NCBI GenBank assembly: GCA_032622095.1
Contig: CP136066.1
Span: forward strand, 44,345,835 to 44,409,834
Reading direction: 5' to 3'
Length of the DNA stretch: 64,000 nt
DNA from: Siphonodentalium dalli
Taxonomy: Eukaryota > Mollusca > Scaphopoda > Gadilida > Siphonodentaliidae
Part shown: one piece after another, positions 23,601 through 33,448 of the stretch
Layout of the letters: each line of letters begins with the position of its first letter
Position numbering within the stretch: the first letter of the stretch is position 1
The notes under the pieces: generated by a model
The model's database searches: none
What the model saw: only the letters and a program-made list of their open reading frames with translations
What the model was told of the DNA's origin: nothing
Program-made: the position numbers and the translations under genes

Positions 23601-23977
23601 GGACGCCATTTTGTCTGGAGTCTATATGGCCACTTTTGTTTCTTGTTAACATTGCTTAAAAGTTGAATGACATAATAAGGAACAAAATGAGTGGGGAGAA
23701 GCTAAGTCCCAAGGGGTGCAAGGGTACCAATATTAGCTCCATGAATACTAGTAGTACTATGACGTCGCCGGAAAATTCTTCTATTTTCGGTCGTCGGGTA
23801 GGTCAATAAAAACATGTTTTTCGCCAATTAAGCTACAAATTCACCACTGCTATCATGGATTTTCGTAATCTACATATATTTTACTACAAAATTAGACTGG
23901 ATAGCACTTGTCCGTCAAAATGAGCAACATTTGTTATTTCTTGGGGTCGATCTCCTGGACTAATACCATATCATGTA

Positions 23978-24062
23978 TCAATTAAAATTCACAAGTGGGT
24001 TGTAGGAGAGGGGTTCGCCCCTTTCAAATCTTCCCGTGAGAAATCCCAAACCACCCCATAGT
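23978..24062 (+). promoter_or_regulatory. Conserved 3'-terminal stem-loop block (element A)
   Basis: AAGTGGGTTGTAGG is followed by AGAGGGG-TTCG-CCCCTTT, which can form a ~7-bp stem with a UUCG loop in RNA. AAATCTTCCCG and AATCCCAAACC follow. The same block at the end of element D suggests a signal for retrotransposition of the transcript. Confidence 0.5.
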
Positions 24063-24765
24063 AAGTAGCTAAAACAAACTCTTCACAGTGCGTTTGGTCT
24101 GCATTGGAGTCTCTATAGGTTAGCAAATTGAATCACACGCTTTGCCTTGCAATTGTTTAGCGGCTTGAAAAACTAACAAACTAACAATACAAACAAACTA
24201 ACACCATTTTAACATCATAACACGGGCCCCGTTCCTTTTGTCAGCGCACCACACGACACGCTCAGCAACAACAAATCATCAATGGGACACACCGGGACTC
24301 CCCACATACCCCGTATTAAAGCTCGTGGGCCTTTCCCCTAGCAACCAAATTCAAATCAATCCAATTCAATATATAACATTTAATCCAATTATATTCAACT
24401 TTTGCCGCGTTCAGACATGTCGTTTTTCTGTGTGCTATATCTCCAACAACAACAAACCGTGGGGTGAAGGAGAAGCTCACTCGATCTTTTCGACCATCCC
24501 GGGCGCTTCGCGCCCATCTACTCACTTTATATTCATCATTCCCCAGCCAGCGTTTGAGCGGTTAGGACGTATTATTTATAGTGCGTCTTATCGCTGTTCC
24601 CGTTGACTGGTCTGAGTAGCTTGTGAGTTGTGTGGCCTTCCCTTCGGGGACAGCTGCCCGGGCGACTTGGGTGACATGTTTACTAACTTGGCAGGGGATT
24701 ATGGAATTAATCCCCTCGGCTTTGTTAGCGGCCTTGGGTAGACTACAAGTTGTGGATACCCTAAG

Positions 24766-25110
24766 CTGGACTTCAACTCCAGGACAGGAAGTATTGATGA
24801 TAGTGCCCACGTTGAGAACCTCATTAATCAATACTGTTTAAAATCGATAGCCAAAACACGCCGTAACCCAGATATTACGAAAAATGGCTCAGGGTTAAAA
24901 TTAAACAAACTTTGTGACAATACTAACATTATAATACTGAATGGTAGAAAGTTTGCGATTACCCAAATGCAAATGTTACCACGTCAAACTACAGTGTGCT
25001 TGACTACGCGGCCAGTACTCCAAAACTTGTTGATAAGGTTAGCCTTTTCCAGGTCAACGAGGTCAACAAATTGTTCTCCGATATACATGCACCCCTGACC
25101 TTGTGTATCG
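24766..25110 (+). pseudogene. APE-type endonuclease remnant of LINE B
   Basis: The frame reads DFNSRTGSIDD, NPDITKNGSGLKLNKLCDN and IIILNGR. After a one-base shift near 24955 it reads NYSVLDYAASTPKL and LFSDIHAPLTL. These are the GDFN.RTG, ..N..G..L...C, SVIDY and SDH-x-P landmarks of LINE apurinic-type endonucleases. The N-terminal catalytic part is missing because of the deletion. Confidence 0.7.
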
Positions 25111-27647
25111 ACATCGACCGAAAGTTAACAGCCGTGAAATCACTAACGGATCACTTAATCCGAAACTCACATAAAAGACCCCGCATAGTGCCTAAGCCAC
25201 AACGACACTCAGTCAGGCGATTGTGGGACACGAAACAACGGAATACGTTCAAAACAAATCTGCTGACCACTGACGCAATTAATCGCATGAGAGAATCCCT
25301 TCGCCCTGGTGATTTGCACACAAGCGCACACAACAAAATAGACACAGTATCCGAAATCCTCAAACAGTTGTTTTTGATACCCACTAAAGTACACGCGCAC
25401 CCAAAGAAGCACACAGCAAGGGACACAACCCAAGATAAAACCTCGAATTCACCGTGGTTTAACCGCAGCTGTACTCATTGCAGAACTGAATATAGAAGAG
25501 CGCGTAAACAATATAAGGTATGCCCAACGAATATTAATAAATCTAAGATAATAGAATATAGGAAGCGTTATAAAACTCGCATTAATGGCAAGCAAGAAAG
25601 ACTTTTATGGTAAACTCAGATTGAAAATACAGCATATGCGTGGTACATCGGCCAGCGAGTTTTGGAAATTAATCCGAGATTTAGATAAGAGTAGAACCAC
25701 GAAACCTACTCCGAGTGCAGATGAATTTCAAAATCATTTCGAAGCGGAAGAACAAGAGATGTTCGCCGAAATTACCCATGATAATAATACGCGATGCATA
25801 GAATACTCAGATGAACCCGATATTATAGATGATGACATAAACAGAGATTTTACCCTGCAGGAAGTAGAAATCGCAGTTAAAAATCTCAAACTAGGTAAAG
25901 CATCCGGATTTGACGAAATAACCGGTGAGATGATAAAAGATACATCTAACGAACTTGGACCAATTTATGACGTTTTCAACTTTATCTTGGAATCGGGTCA
26001 AATCCCAAGTGACTGGTCAATTGGTGTAATAAAACCAATTTTCAAAAATAAAGATGACCGCCTCAACCCCGATACTTATAGACGGATCACGCTCCTGTGT
26101 ACGCTTTCGAAAGTGTTCACAAGTATAGTCAGTAAACGTATTAGCGAATTCTTAAGTATTCATGATATCCAGACTGAAGCCCAAGCTGGCTTCCGCAAAG
26201 GATATGAAGGCATGTGGACAAAATTAGAACATTACAAGATAACTGGCAGAATATTAACTGTAATTAAACAGATGTATTATAACCTTAACATGTGTGTTAG
26301 CGCGAACAATGACTGCTCTGAATATTTCGATAGCTTGATTGGCGTAAAACAATGTGATGGCCTCTCCCCCATTGTATTCGCCCTCTATCTCAATGATGTG
26401 GAGGACGACATGAAATCGCATAACTGCAGCGGGATTGCTTATACAACGTTTACCGATACTGCTATAAATATATACACTAAACTGTTTATCTTAATTTACG
26501 CTGATGACACAGTAATCTTGGCAAATACGGAATCAGAGCTGCAAACATCTTTGTGTACCTTTTCAAGGTACTGTAACCAGTGGAAATTGAAAGTTAACTT
26601 ATCGAATACAAATATAATGATTTTTGGCGGACGCAAGAATCGTGGATAATTACAAATACCTCGGAACATGGTTCAAGAAATCTGGCGATTATAGTCGAGA
26701 AAGGAATATGCGTTGCAAAGATGCAAACAAAGCAATGTATACACTCATTAGTAGAATAAGAAAATATAAAATGACAACTGACTGCGTAATTGACATATAT
26801 GAAAAAGCTATAGTGCCTATAATGACCTACGGATCCGAGATTTGGGGATGCGAAAATATTTCATCTTTCGAGAAACTTGAACTATGGTTCCTAAAATTCT
26901 TACTCGGCCTTAAGAAGACCACGCCCGCACCCTTTCTGTACGGTGAGTTAGGAATATACCCAATATCGATGAAAATAAAACTCAGAACTCTGACGTTTTG
27001 GGGTAGGCTGATGACGATGGGACCCGAGATAATCCATTTAAGACTATATAACTGTATGTATCACTCCCACTCAGTAAACGTCCAATCCAATGCATGGTTA
27101 GAAAACATACACACCATACTAGATCATTTGGGACTATCGTACTACTGGCTCAACCAAAGTATACCCTCTCGTGATATTTTGAACGCGGCGGTGAAACGCA
27201 GGCTCTCTGATATATACATACAGTAATGGACAGCAAGCATAGCGAATTCAAATTAAGATGTCCTTTTACAGAATAATTAAGCCAGATTTTGGCACAGAAA
27301 AATATCTTTCACACACCAACCATAATGTCGTTTCACGCCTGATGAAATTCCGTACGAGGAATCACCGACTTCCTATCGAGACAGGCTCCTGGGTTGGACA
27401 AGTACACGAAGATAGAAAGTGTAAAGTATGTAATAATGGCCTTGGAGACGAATACCACATTATTTTGAAGTGCACCAAACTTACTGATCTCAGGAAAAAA
27501 TACATTAAACCATATTATTACACCCGACCCAATGCATTGAAACTGAACACCATGTTCAAAACAAGCAATAGGAAAACCCTTACGAACCTATCGATATTTA
27601 TCCGCGAAGCCCTTTTTCAGATAGGAGCCCCTGAGGCATTAAACTAG
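25111..27647 (+). pseudogene. Reverse transcriptase of LINE B, internally deleted and frameshifted
   Basis: Linker 25111-25613, then RT from 25585 with NLKLGKASGFDEITGEMIKD, PIFKNKDDRLNPDTYRRITL and QAGFRKGY. At about 26205-26214 the sequence jumps to WTKLEHYKI, so the block holding RT motif A with its catalytic aspartate is absent. GVKQCDGLSP stands where GVKQGD is usual, and the LIYADDT box is intact at 26493-26510. After a shift near 26625 comes DNYKYLGTWF with the connection region to 27226. After another shift, a C-terminal CKVC..(7)..EYHIILKC zinc-knuckle-like motif precedes a stop at about 27645. It cannot be active as it stands. Clade assignment (jockey/I/CR1-like group) is left open. 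Confidence 0.8.
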
Positions 27648-28030
27648 AAGTCCCCACCCATATAGACACATCACCTTGTATAAAAGCGACCGAAAAATTG
27701 CCCACGTGGGAAATAACATACATAATAGAATGACCTAATTTATACTTTATATGATTAACAATGTGTATGATTATTATCCAAAGCCCCATCCCCACCGGAC
27801 CCCACCACACCCGATAACCCAAAAGAACAAATAAGACAATTATACTGAGAGATATATACTCGGAACATGTCACATTCATTTATGTCGTCATCTTCGCGTA
27901 TGTGCATGCATAACTTATATGTTTAATTTCATTTGCTCATACTCATATATCTTATCGATGAAAAGAGTAATAAATCTATCTATATATCTATCTATCTATC
28001 TGGACTGTACAACAGGCGAAGGGAGCCTTC

Positions 28031-28546
28031 ATGACTCTATCCTTGGAGTACAGGACTGGAGCTGCTGGACTGTCGACTGTGATAACACCACCGCAGCAGG
28101 AGCCGACTGATGTCACCCCGGCGGTTCCTGTGATGGAACAGTCTATCATCGAGATGGGACCGGATTCTCCACCACAGAGGGAAGACTCTTTCACCGTACC
28201 GGAGACACCGAGATATGAGCCGGAGTCTCCACCCAGGGAGAGCGAATCACCTGACAGAGAAGATCGGCTCTACCAACTGAGATGCCGGCTATTCGCTGCG
28301 GCAGAAAAAGAGCATAAGTACATGTTCACCAAGGCTGACAGCGAATTGGTGTGTAATGACACCATATACACCACAGCAGACGCTGGTGACCCGGCTGACC
28401 TGGAATACGGGATAGTGGACCAGGACATCCAGTACAGGAAAAGTTCCAACATCAGCAGCACGAGTTACACCTCTCCTTCGGATGCCTCTTCGTCTGCGCC
28501 ACCACCGGCGAAGAGGCCCAAGAAGAAAAAGAACAAGAAAAGATAA
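28031..28546 (+). CDS. ORF1-like protein C, 5'-truncated element
   Basis: The open frame runs about 171 codons to TAA at 28544-28546. It is acidic and Pro-rich at first (PPQQEPTDVTP, PETPRYEPESPPRESESPD). Then comes LYQLRCRLFAAAEKEHKYMF, followed by DTIYTTADAGDPAD..GIVDQDI. This parallels the IYRGPDERDPAQGIIKI block of protein A. The tail is PPPAKRPKKKKNKKR, probably a nuclear or nucleic-acid-binding basic tail. The N-terminus with the arginine patch is missing. AATAAA at about 28584 and a stem around GACCTTTCGGCC (28617-28629) follow. Confidence 0.55.
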   Translation: MTLSLEYRTGAAGLSTVITPPQQEPTDVTPAVPVMEQSIIEMGPDSPPQREDSFTVPETPRYEPESPPRESESPDREDRLYQLRCRLFAAAEKEHKYMFTKADSELVCNDTIYTTADAGDPADLEYGIVDQDIQYRKSSNISSTSYTSPSDASSSAPPPAKRPKKKKNKKR

Positions 28547-28674
28547 AGACCTAAAATTGTTTTGTTTTTTTTTGCTTTCTTATAATAAAGGCATGTAACA
28601 TGAGGGGTCAAGGAGTAGACCTTTCGGCCTATAAGACCATTCCGAGGTAGCCCCACCCCAAACACTCCATACGT

Positions 28675-29358
28675 ATGGAGCTGCTGGACACCACAAGGGG
28701 GCCCAAGACCGTCGGCAGGGATGTCACCACCACCGGAGCAGGGACGAGGAGGAAGAAGACCCATTCACGTCGACGCAGGGACGCAGCTCGGAGGGCTGAG
28801 TGGAGAAAGAAGAAGGCAACTGTTGATCGACCGGCTGCCTCTTCCCACTCGGCTGCGAAGACTGTTGGTCACCCGCGCACCACCGATGATGCTACCGGTA
28901 GTCCAGCTCGGGAGAGGTCTGAGAGACGCCCAGACCACCCCTCCCCCGCTGGAATGCTGACTGATGCCATCCAGACAGCTGCTGCTGATGCCGTGATGGA
29001 GACTGAGTCTTCATTCAACCCGATGACTCCGAAATACTTCAGCCCGGAGTCATCCATCGCCACCACGACCAGCAGCACCAACAACAACACCGGCAAATAT
29101 TCGGAGGCCGAGATTGCAGAATTAATCAGAGGTGCACACGTGACCATAGCAGCATGCCAAGAAGATAAGGCCAGATACGAGGCGGCTAGAGCGATGTCAC
29201 CACCCCAACACCAACAACAACAACAACAACAAAAGAAGAAGCACCACCTCAACGAAATAAAAAGAAAGCAAAGTAAAAAAAGAAGAAAGAAGTTAGATCA
29301 TGTTCATCCATGCTCACCATTTCATGTTAATGTACATCTCATAACATGTTTTAAATAA
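28675..29358 (+). CDS. ORF1-like protein D
   Basis: ATG at 28675 gives MELLDTTRGPKTVGRD, then THSRRRRDAARRAEWRKKKA, SERRPDHPSPAG and a Ser/Thr-rich middle. These are followed by EAEIAELIRGAHVTIAACQ, a Gln run (CAA repeats 29210-29232) and a Lys/Arg-rich end. It matches protein A in the arginine patch and SERRPD motif. It lacks the first ~45 residues after MEL and the IY..DPA domain, which suggests internal deletions. The frame is open throughout. The 3' UTR ends with the conserved stem-loop. Likely a LINE-derived ORF1; function unproven. Confidence 0.55.
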   Translation: MELLDTTRGPKTVGRDVTTTGAGTRRKKTHSRRRRDAARRAEWRKKKATVDRPAASSHSAAKTVGHPRTTDDATGSPARERSERRPDHPSPAGMLTDAIQTAAADAVMETESSFNPMTPKYFSPESSIATTTSSTNNNTGKYSEAEIAELIRGAHVTIAACQEDKARYEAARAMSPPQHQQQQQQQKKKHHLNEIKRKQSKKRRKKLDHVHPCSPFHVNVHLITCFK

Positions 29359-29437
29359 AATTCAAAAGTGGGTTGTAGGGAAGGGGTTCCGCCCCTTCCA
29401 AATCTTCCCGGGTTTAATCCCAAACCCCATATAATAA
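29359..29437 (+). promoter_or_regulatory. Conserved 3'-terminal stem-loop block (element D)
   Basis: Same order as at 23978-24062, but the hairpin reads GGAAGGGG-TTCCG-CCCCTTCC, with changes on both sides that keep pairing. It is followed by AAATCTTCCCGGG and an ATA-rich tail at 29428-29440. Confidence 0.5.
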
Positions 29438-29790
29438 TAAAATGTGTCAAATCGACATCTCGATCATATCATAATGCGACCACCATCAGTTCTACCAGTT
29501 ATGGTTATATATCCATGTTCTGTTTGCGACGGTGAAGCCGAAGGTAGGAGAACAAATTCATTTATATTTTTAATTTTGATATATAACGCGGAAAGCAACG
29601 AATGCAGTTCAGATAATTACTGTTTGTTTCTCCGTTATTCGCGAATTTATAATTATGGTGCTTGGTATTATCTGATTATTCTCATAGTAAAGCATGTCAC
29701 GAACAATCTTTTTGTACGATTGATTTTGAGCGAGTCGAATATTGGTACTAACGGAATTGCAAGTTCGAGCTATCATAACCTATTTTCTCA

Positions 29791-30450
29791 GTTTTTGCGT
29801 ACATTCTTAGCGAATTCGGCAGCAGCGGGTGGGTTAATTTATTCACTTCCGCTGCAGCTAGCGGTTTGTCCGATCGCCCATTGATGTATATGGGTATTCG
29901 CTGCATGATATAATGTCCATTTCCGTGGTCAGGCAGACAGGGGAGGTGCGGTCGGTGCCTTTTTGGATTTTGCGTACCTGACGGAATCGCCGCAAGTTAG
30001 GGGTTAACAGTGCCGTGTCCGTTCGAGCTATCGACTTGTGGGTTGAAACTTTGGTACATTCAGGTCTATTCTGCACGATAGGACATGCCCCATCTCGGTC
30101 GGCCCCCTGTGGACGGTGCAGTCGGCGGGTGTTATTTTTGTCGTTTTTGCGTACATTCATAGCGAATTCGACAGCAGCGTATGGGTTAATTTATTCACTT
30201 CGGCTGCAGCTAGCGATTTATCCGATCGCCCATGGATGCATATGGGTATTCGCTGCATGATATAATGTCCATTTCCGTGGTCAGGCAGCCAGGGGAGGTG
30301 CGGTCGGTGCCTTTTTGGATTTTGCGCACCTGACGGAATCGGCCGCAAGTTAGGGGTTAACAGTGCCGTGTCCGCTCGAGCTATCGACTTGGGAATTGGA
30401 ACTTTGGTATATACATGTCTATTCTGCACGATAGTGCAAACTCCATCACA
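29791..30450 (+). repeat. Direct tandem duplication, period 352 bp, with GC-rich end
   Basis: The first unit begins GTTTTTGCGTACATTC at 29791 and the second at 30143. They share GCTGCAGCTAGCG, TGATATAATGTCCATTTCCG, GGAGGTGCGGTCGGTGCC and TTAGGGGTTAACAGTGCCGT. A partial earlier unit is suggested at 29730-29790. A short GTGCGGTCGG repeat follows at 30466-30525. Frames on either strand show no known domain. Confidence 0.8.
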
Positions 30451-30525
30451 CTCTGACCCCTGGTTGAGGTGCGGTCGGTGCGGTCGGGTGCGGACCGGTG
30501 CGGTCGGGTGCGGTCGGTGAGGTCG

Positions 30526-31676
30526 GCTTTTAGTAGGACCGGTTTGGCAACACAAATCAGCATCTTGTCTGGTTGGGTCACATAATCGCATTTTGAATCC
30601 GCCCTAGACCGTCTCAATTTACTGTGCTGCAACCACCACTCGAAATGATACAAATTCGTGCTGATACATACTGAGTCTGTTTTATTATTATTTATAAAAC
30701 TTTTAGACATTCTAAAATTACGTCATGTATTATCGATTTGTGGATCGGCATATGTATGTATTCCGTTAAATTTAATAAAATACATTATTTTATAAATAAA
30801 AACCAGAACAGTTTGAGACAATTTTAAACTGAAGTAAACCACAGCGTTCAAGCTTGTCATCTAAGGATCGCCAGGCACATGCATTGGTTGCTGTTCACAT
30901 GCGGTGGGTGCTATTCTACTGGCAACTACACATAGTGAACCTCTAGCAAGCATGTGGTGATTACCAATCAATGTGTAATAAAGACAAGCTTCCAACTGAT
31001 TGACAAAGAAAGAAGCCAAGTGCGATCAGCCTTGTTGATTCTAGGTATAACAGTTACTGTCATTAAGACAACACATATTATAAATCAATTAGTTCACACG
31101 CCATTGCTAATGCAGCCATGATGTAAGTGACACTCTCGAAATTTGGCAGACTCAATAGCAAGGTGATTAGCCCGATATGGGTCTTGTTTTGTTTAACAAG
31201 GTTTTATTGAACCGGGACTGAGACTCCATTTGCACATCATTACCTTATTATGTAATCCGATAATCAGATGCAGATCACAACCTGCGAAGACATCTCATAA
31301 GAGCTGCCTACTCCAATTTTCAATTAATCAGATATAAGAACACAATAACTACATGTATTCAATTGGAATAACATATATTTTAAATCAAAATGTCACAATC
31401 TGGCATAAACAAACCAATATAATTATATTTCACCAAACGATAAGGAAAAGCACGGATTCTTTGTATGAAATGTAATAATCTTGCTAATTACAAAAAATGC
31501 TGTTTAATTTGAACAAAGATCGACCGATTTTTCTGTTGCTACGCTATTAAACAAACGACGATGTCTTACCGGAAATAACACAGGCTCTCAGTGAATAGAT
31601 GCCGTTATCTTATTGGATAATGACAATTGTGGGTCTGGTATTAGATTCGAGTCGACAAAATATGTCGTTTGAAACG
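30526..31676. other. No gene recognised
   Basis: AT-rich sequence without recognisable repeat or coding structure. Confidence 0.35.
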
Positions 31677-31685
31677 GGCCTCACC

Positions 31686-31920
31686 CAAACCTTCAAAGGG
31701 TGTGCCTGTCATTTGCAGAATGAGGTCCCCAGAGGGTGAATTTAGTGGGCTAGCATCACCAAATTCACCCTCTGTAGACCTCATTCTGCTTACACCTCAG
31801 CAGAATGAGGTTCCCAGAGGGTGAATTTGGTGATGCTAGCCCGCTATGCGGGGTAGCATCACTAAATTCACCCTCTGGGAACCTCATTCTGCAAATGACA
31901 GACACACTATTTCAAGGCTT
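31686..31920. mobile_element. Hairpin element with 9-bp target duplication
   Basis: GGCCTCACC stands at 31677-31685 and 31921-31929. Between them are inverted ends around TGTCATTTGCAGAATGAGGT. Two sub-hairpins of CAGAATGAGG(T)CCCCAGAGGGTGAATTT type meet near 31797. A second copy of the same hairpin sequence lies at 37725-38100. The 9-bp duplication again suggests Mutator-like mobilisation. Confidence 0.75.
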
Positions 31921-32154
31921 GGCCTCACCAGGTTATGTTGGCATCTAACCGTGACTTCTTGACCATGTGTATTTTCAAGAAGATATCTTTGACTCGCATC
32001 GACCAGGCCGACAGTTAAAAGCGGCATTATACTTGGGGAAATTCTGTTCCACAGAAGATTACTCTGCTGGCCGAATTTTACGTCATATTTGTCATGGTCT
32101 CTATATACCCTTGGCTAAATAAATCTTGTCACTGACTCGAGGCCATATTTTATC

Positions 32155-32310
32155 AATCCAGCTCCGCTTCGTGGTTTTAGTGCTACAGGTCAAAGTTCTG
32201 AAGTAGCATTCCAAATATGGAACTTTTGAAATTCACGAATACCACACATGGAATGCTACTCCAGAACTTTGACCTGTAACACAAAAAACCTCGGAATGGA
32301 GCTGGATGGA
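32155..32310. repeat. Fold-back palindrome
   Basis: ATCCAGCTCCGCTTCGTGGTTTT.. and TACAGGTCAAAGTTCTG are mirrored by CAGAACTTTGACCTGTAAC and ..GGAATGGAGCTGGAT. The outer arms are less perfect than the inner ones. Confidence 0.75.
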
Positions 32311-32354
32311 TCCAATATGACCGCGACTCAATCATAATGCTTATTCGCACATTA

Positions 32355-32560
32355 TTCTTATAAGATAAGATAAGTTTATTGACAATTACACCCACACGGG
32401 GCCGATGTCACAACATAAATAACAATATATATATATATGATACAATAAGTATAAGTATACACAATTGTTATATGAATCAGGGAACTAAATGTGTTCCAGA
32501 GTCGGAGAGCGAGTGCACCGTGAAGATACACAGGTGATCGTAACTGAAGAATGGTCATCA
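32355..32560 (-). pseudogene. LINE 3' fragment (ORF2 end and tail)
   Basis: The minus strand reads LRSPVYLHGALALRLWNTF, the rlWN block of a LINE ORF2 end. An AT-rich 3' UTR then ends CAATAAACTTATCTTATC. The repeated TTATC tail marks the 3' end of a truncated insertion. Confidence 0.55.
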
Positions 32561-32860
32561 CCTGATACATGTGACACACTATGACAGGATGAAATCTTGC
32601 TTATTTAATTTGTACATCATATCTAAATAATTTGAACTGGTGAATTAAAATTCCAGGTAAACATTTTTACTTCGAGATATAATTTAAATAGTAAACACAT
32701 GCATTTTCAGGATCATCTGGTGTCAATCTAGCTGAGTAAATATTACTGGAGTGGTCCGCAGGCTTCAATACTGTGAATTTGGCTGAAACGTTAACACTTT
32801 CATCTGCGAGAAACCGTTCAGATCAGTGATTCCTATATAGCGCTAATATCCGAATGTCGT

Positions 32861-32865
<5 letters not shown>

Positions 32866-32897
<32 letters not shown>

Positions 32898-33191
32898 GGT
32901 TTATTGTCGCTTTAGCAACTAAGGCCATATCACGACATTGCCAGTTTTAGTGGTGGAGGAAATCCGCACACTTGCGACTAATCTAACAGTGATTTCAATG
33001 GCTGATAAACTCGTCAACCGTGTGCGGCAAACCACCGGCCATCGGCGAGTAACTGGTAACTCCACCAGATAACGATTTCGAGTTACAAAGTCAACGATGG
33101 AAACATGTGGATTTGAACCCTTATCGCCAGCGCTGGAGGGCGAAACGGCTTGGAGTTGTACCCCTAACCGATTGAGCCACCGAGGCCCCCC
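32866..33191 (-). mobile_element. tRNA-derived SINE with target duplication
   Basis: On the minus strand the element starts GGCCTCGGTGGCTCAATCGG. It has a pol III A box TGGCTCAATCGGTTAGGG (33162-33179) and a B box GGGTTCAAATCC (33109-33120). A body follows, ending GCTAAAGCGACAATAAACCCC, then an ATTG-type tail at 32867-32895. CGTTCATTTTGA is present on both sides (32858-32869 and 33191-33202), a clean target-site duplication. It lies in the 3' flank of the cysteine-rich gene. Confidence 0.9.
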
Positions 33192-33301
33192 GTTCATTTT
33201 GAAGAATATTCTGACAGACATTCAAATTCCACAAACGTGCCAAGTGGGAGACATACAACGTGAGACAAAATGGTGTGTTCGGTATAAATTTTAATTCACT
33301 A

Positions 33302-33307
33302 TTTATT
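33302..33307 (-). promoter_or_regulatory. Polyadenylation signal AATAAA of the cysteine-rich gene
   Basis: TTTATT on the plus strand reads AATAAA on the minus strand, about 50 bases past the stop codon. The distance is right for a compact 3' UTR. Confidence 0.6.
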
Positions 33308-33356
33308 ATGACTCTGTAGTTTGTGGTTGGTAGGAATATAATATGTGTGGCTTCCT

Positions 33357-33448
33357 TCATTCGACACATTTACACAATCTACATCCCTTTTCGTTGACCG
33401 CGTAGCCCTTCTCACAAGGGAGGTAACATCCATGAATATCGTCACAGT
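33357..33448 (-). CDS. Exon 3 of the secreted cysteine-rich gene
   Basis: Encodes CDDIHGCYLPCEKGY, then EKGCRLCKCVE and stop: six cysteines of antistasin-like spacing. The acceptor AG is at 33450-33449. Confidence 0.85.

Larger units (their letters stand above)
19922..23962. mobile_element. 4-kb element bounded by inverted repeats
   Basis: The ends are TAGTCCAGGAGATCG and its inverse at 23948-23962. Complementarity continues through GTTGCTCAT.TTGACGGACAAG (19948-19970 against 23904-23930) and a weaker block around ATGATAGCA..AATTTGTAGC (20016-20035 against 23830-23865). The inverted ends are therefore about 150 bp or more. The flanks rejoin to a 3' UTR like that of element D. No transposase was recognised inside; the interior is itself made of repeats. 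The exact target duplication is unresolved (ATA or TA is possible). Confidence 0.65.
18757..24062 (+). mobile_element. ORF1-only LINE-related element A, interrupted by a 4-kb insertion
   Basis: It begins TAGCTAAAACAAAC, as does element B at 24066. It encodes the basic ORF1 protein at 18940-19875. The 3' UTR is broken at 19921 by the 4-kb element and resumes at 23963 with the same 3' terminal block seen at 29359-29437 (AAGTGGGTTGTAGG, hairpin, AATCTTCCCG, AATCCCAAACC). Without the insertion, element A is about 1.3 kb, which is too small to hold an ORF2. Confidence 0.65.
24066..28000 (+). mobile_element. LINE element B with ORF1 start, endonuclease and reverse transcriptase remains
   Basis: It starts TAGCTAAAACAAAC like element A. 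An ORF1 start (ATG at 24701, MELIPSALLAALGRL) follows, and an internal deletion then joins ORF1 to mid-endonuclease at about 24765. Decayed ORF2 runs to 27645. The 3' end carries GAAAAGAGTAATAAATC followed by TCTA/TATC repeats at 27970-28008, a microsatellite tail. This shows that the MELIP-type ORF1 and an APE/RT ORF2 can belong to one element. Confidence 0.65.

Noticed and set aside
32919-33294. Open frames on both strands at 32.9-33.3 kb
   Set aside because: They lie within the tRNA-derived SINE or read across its edge.
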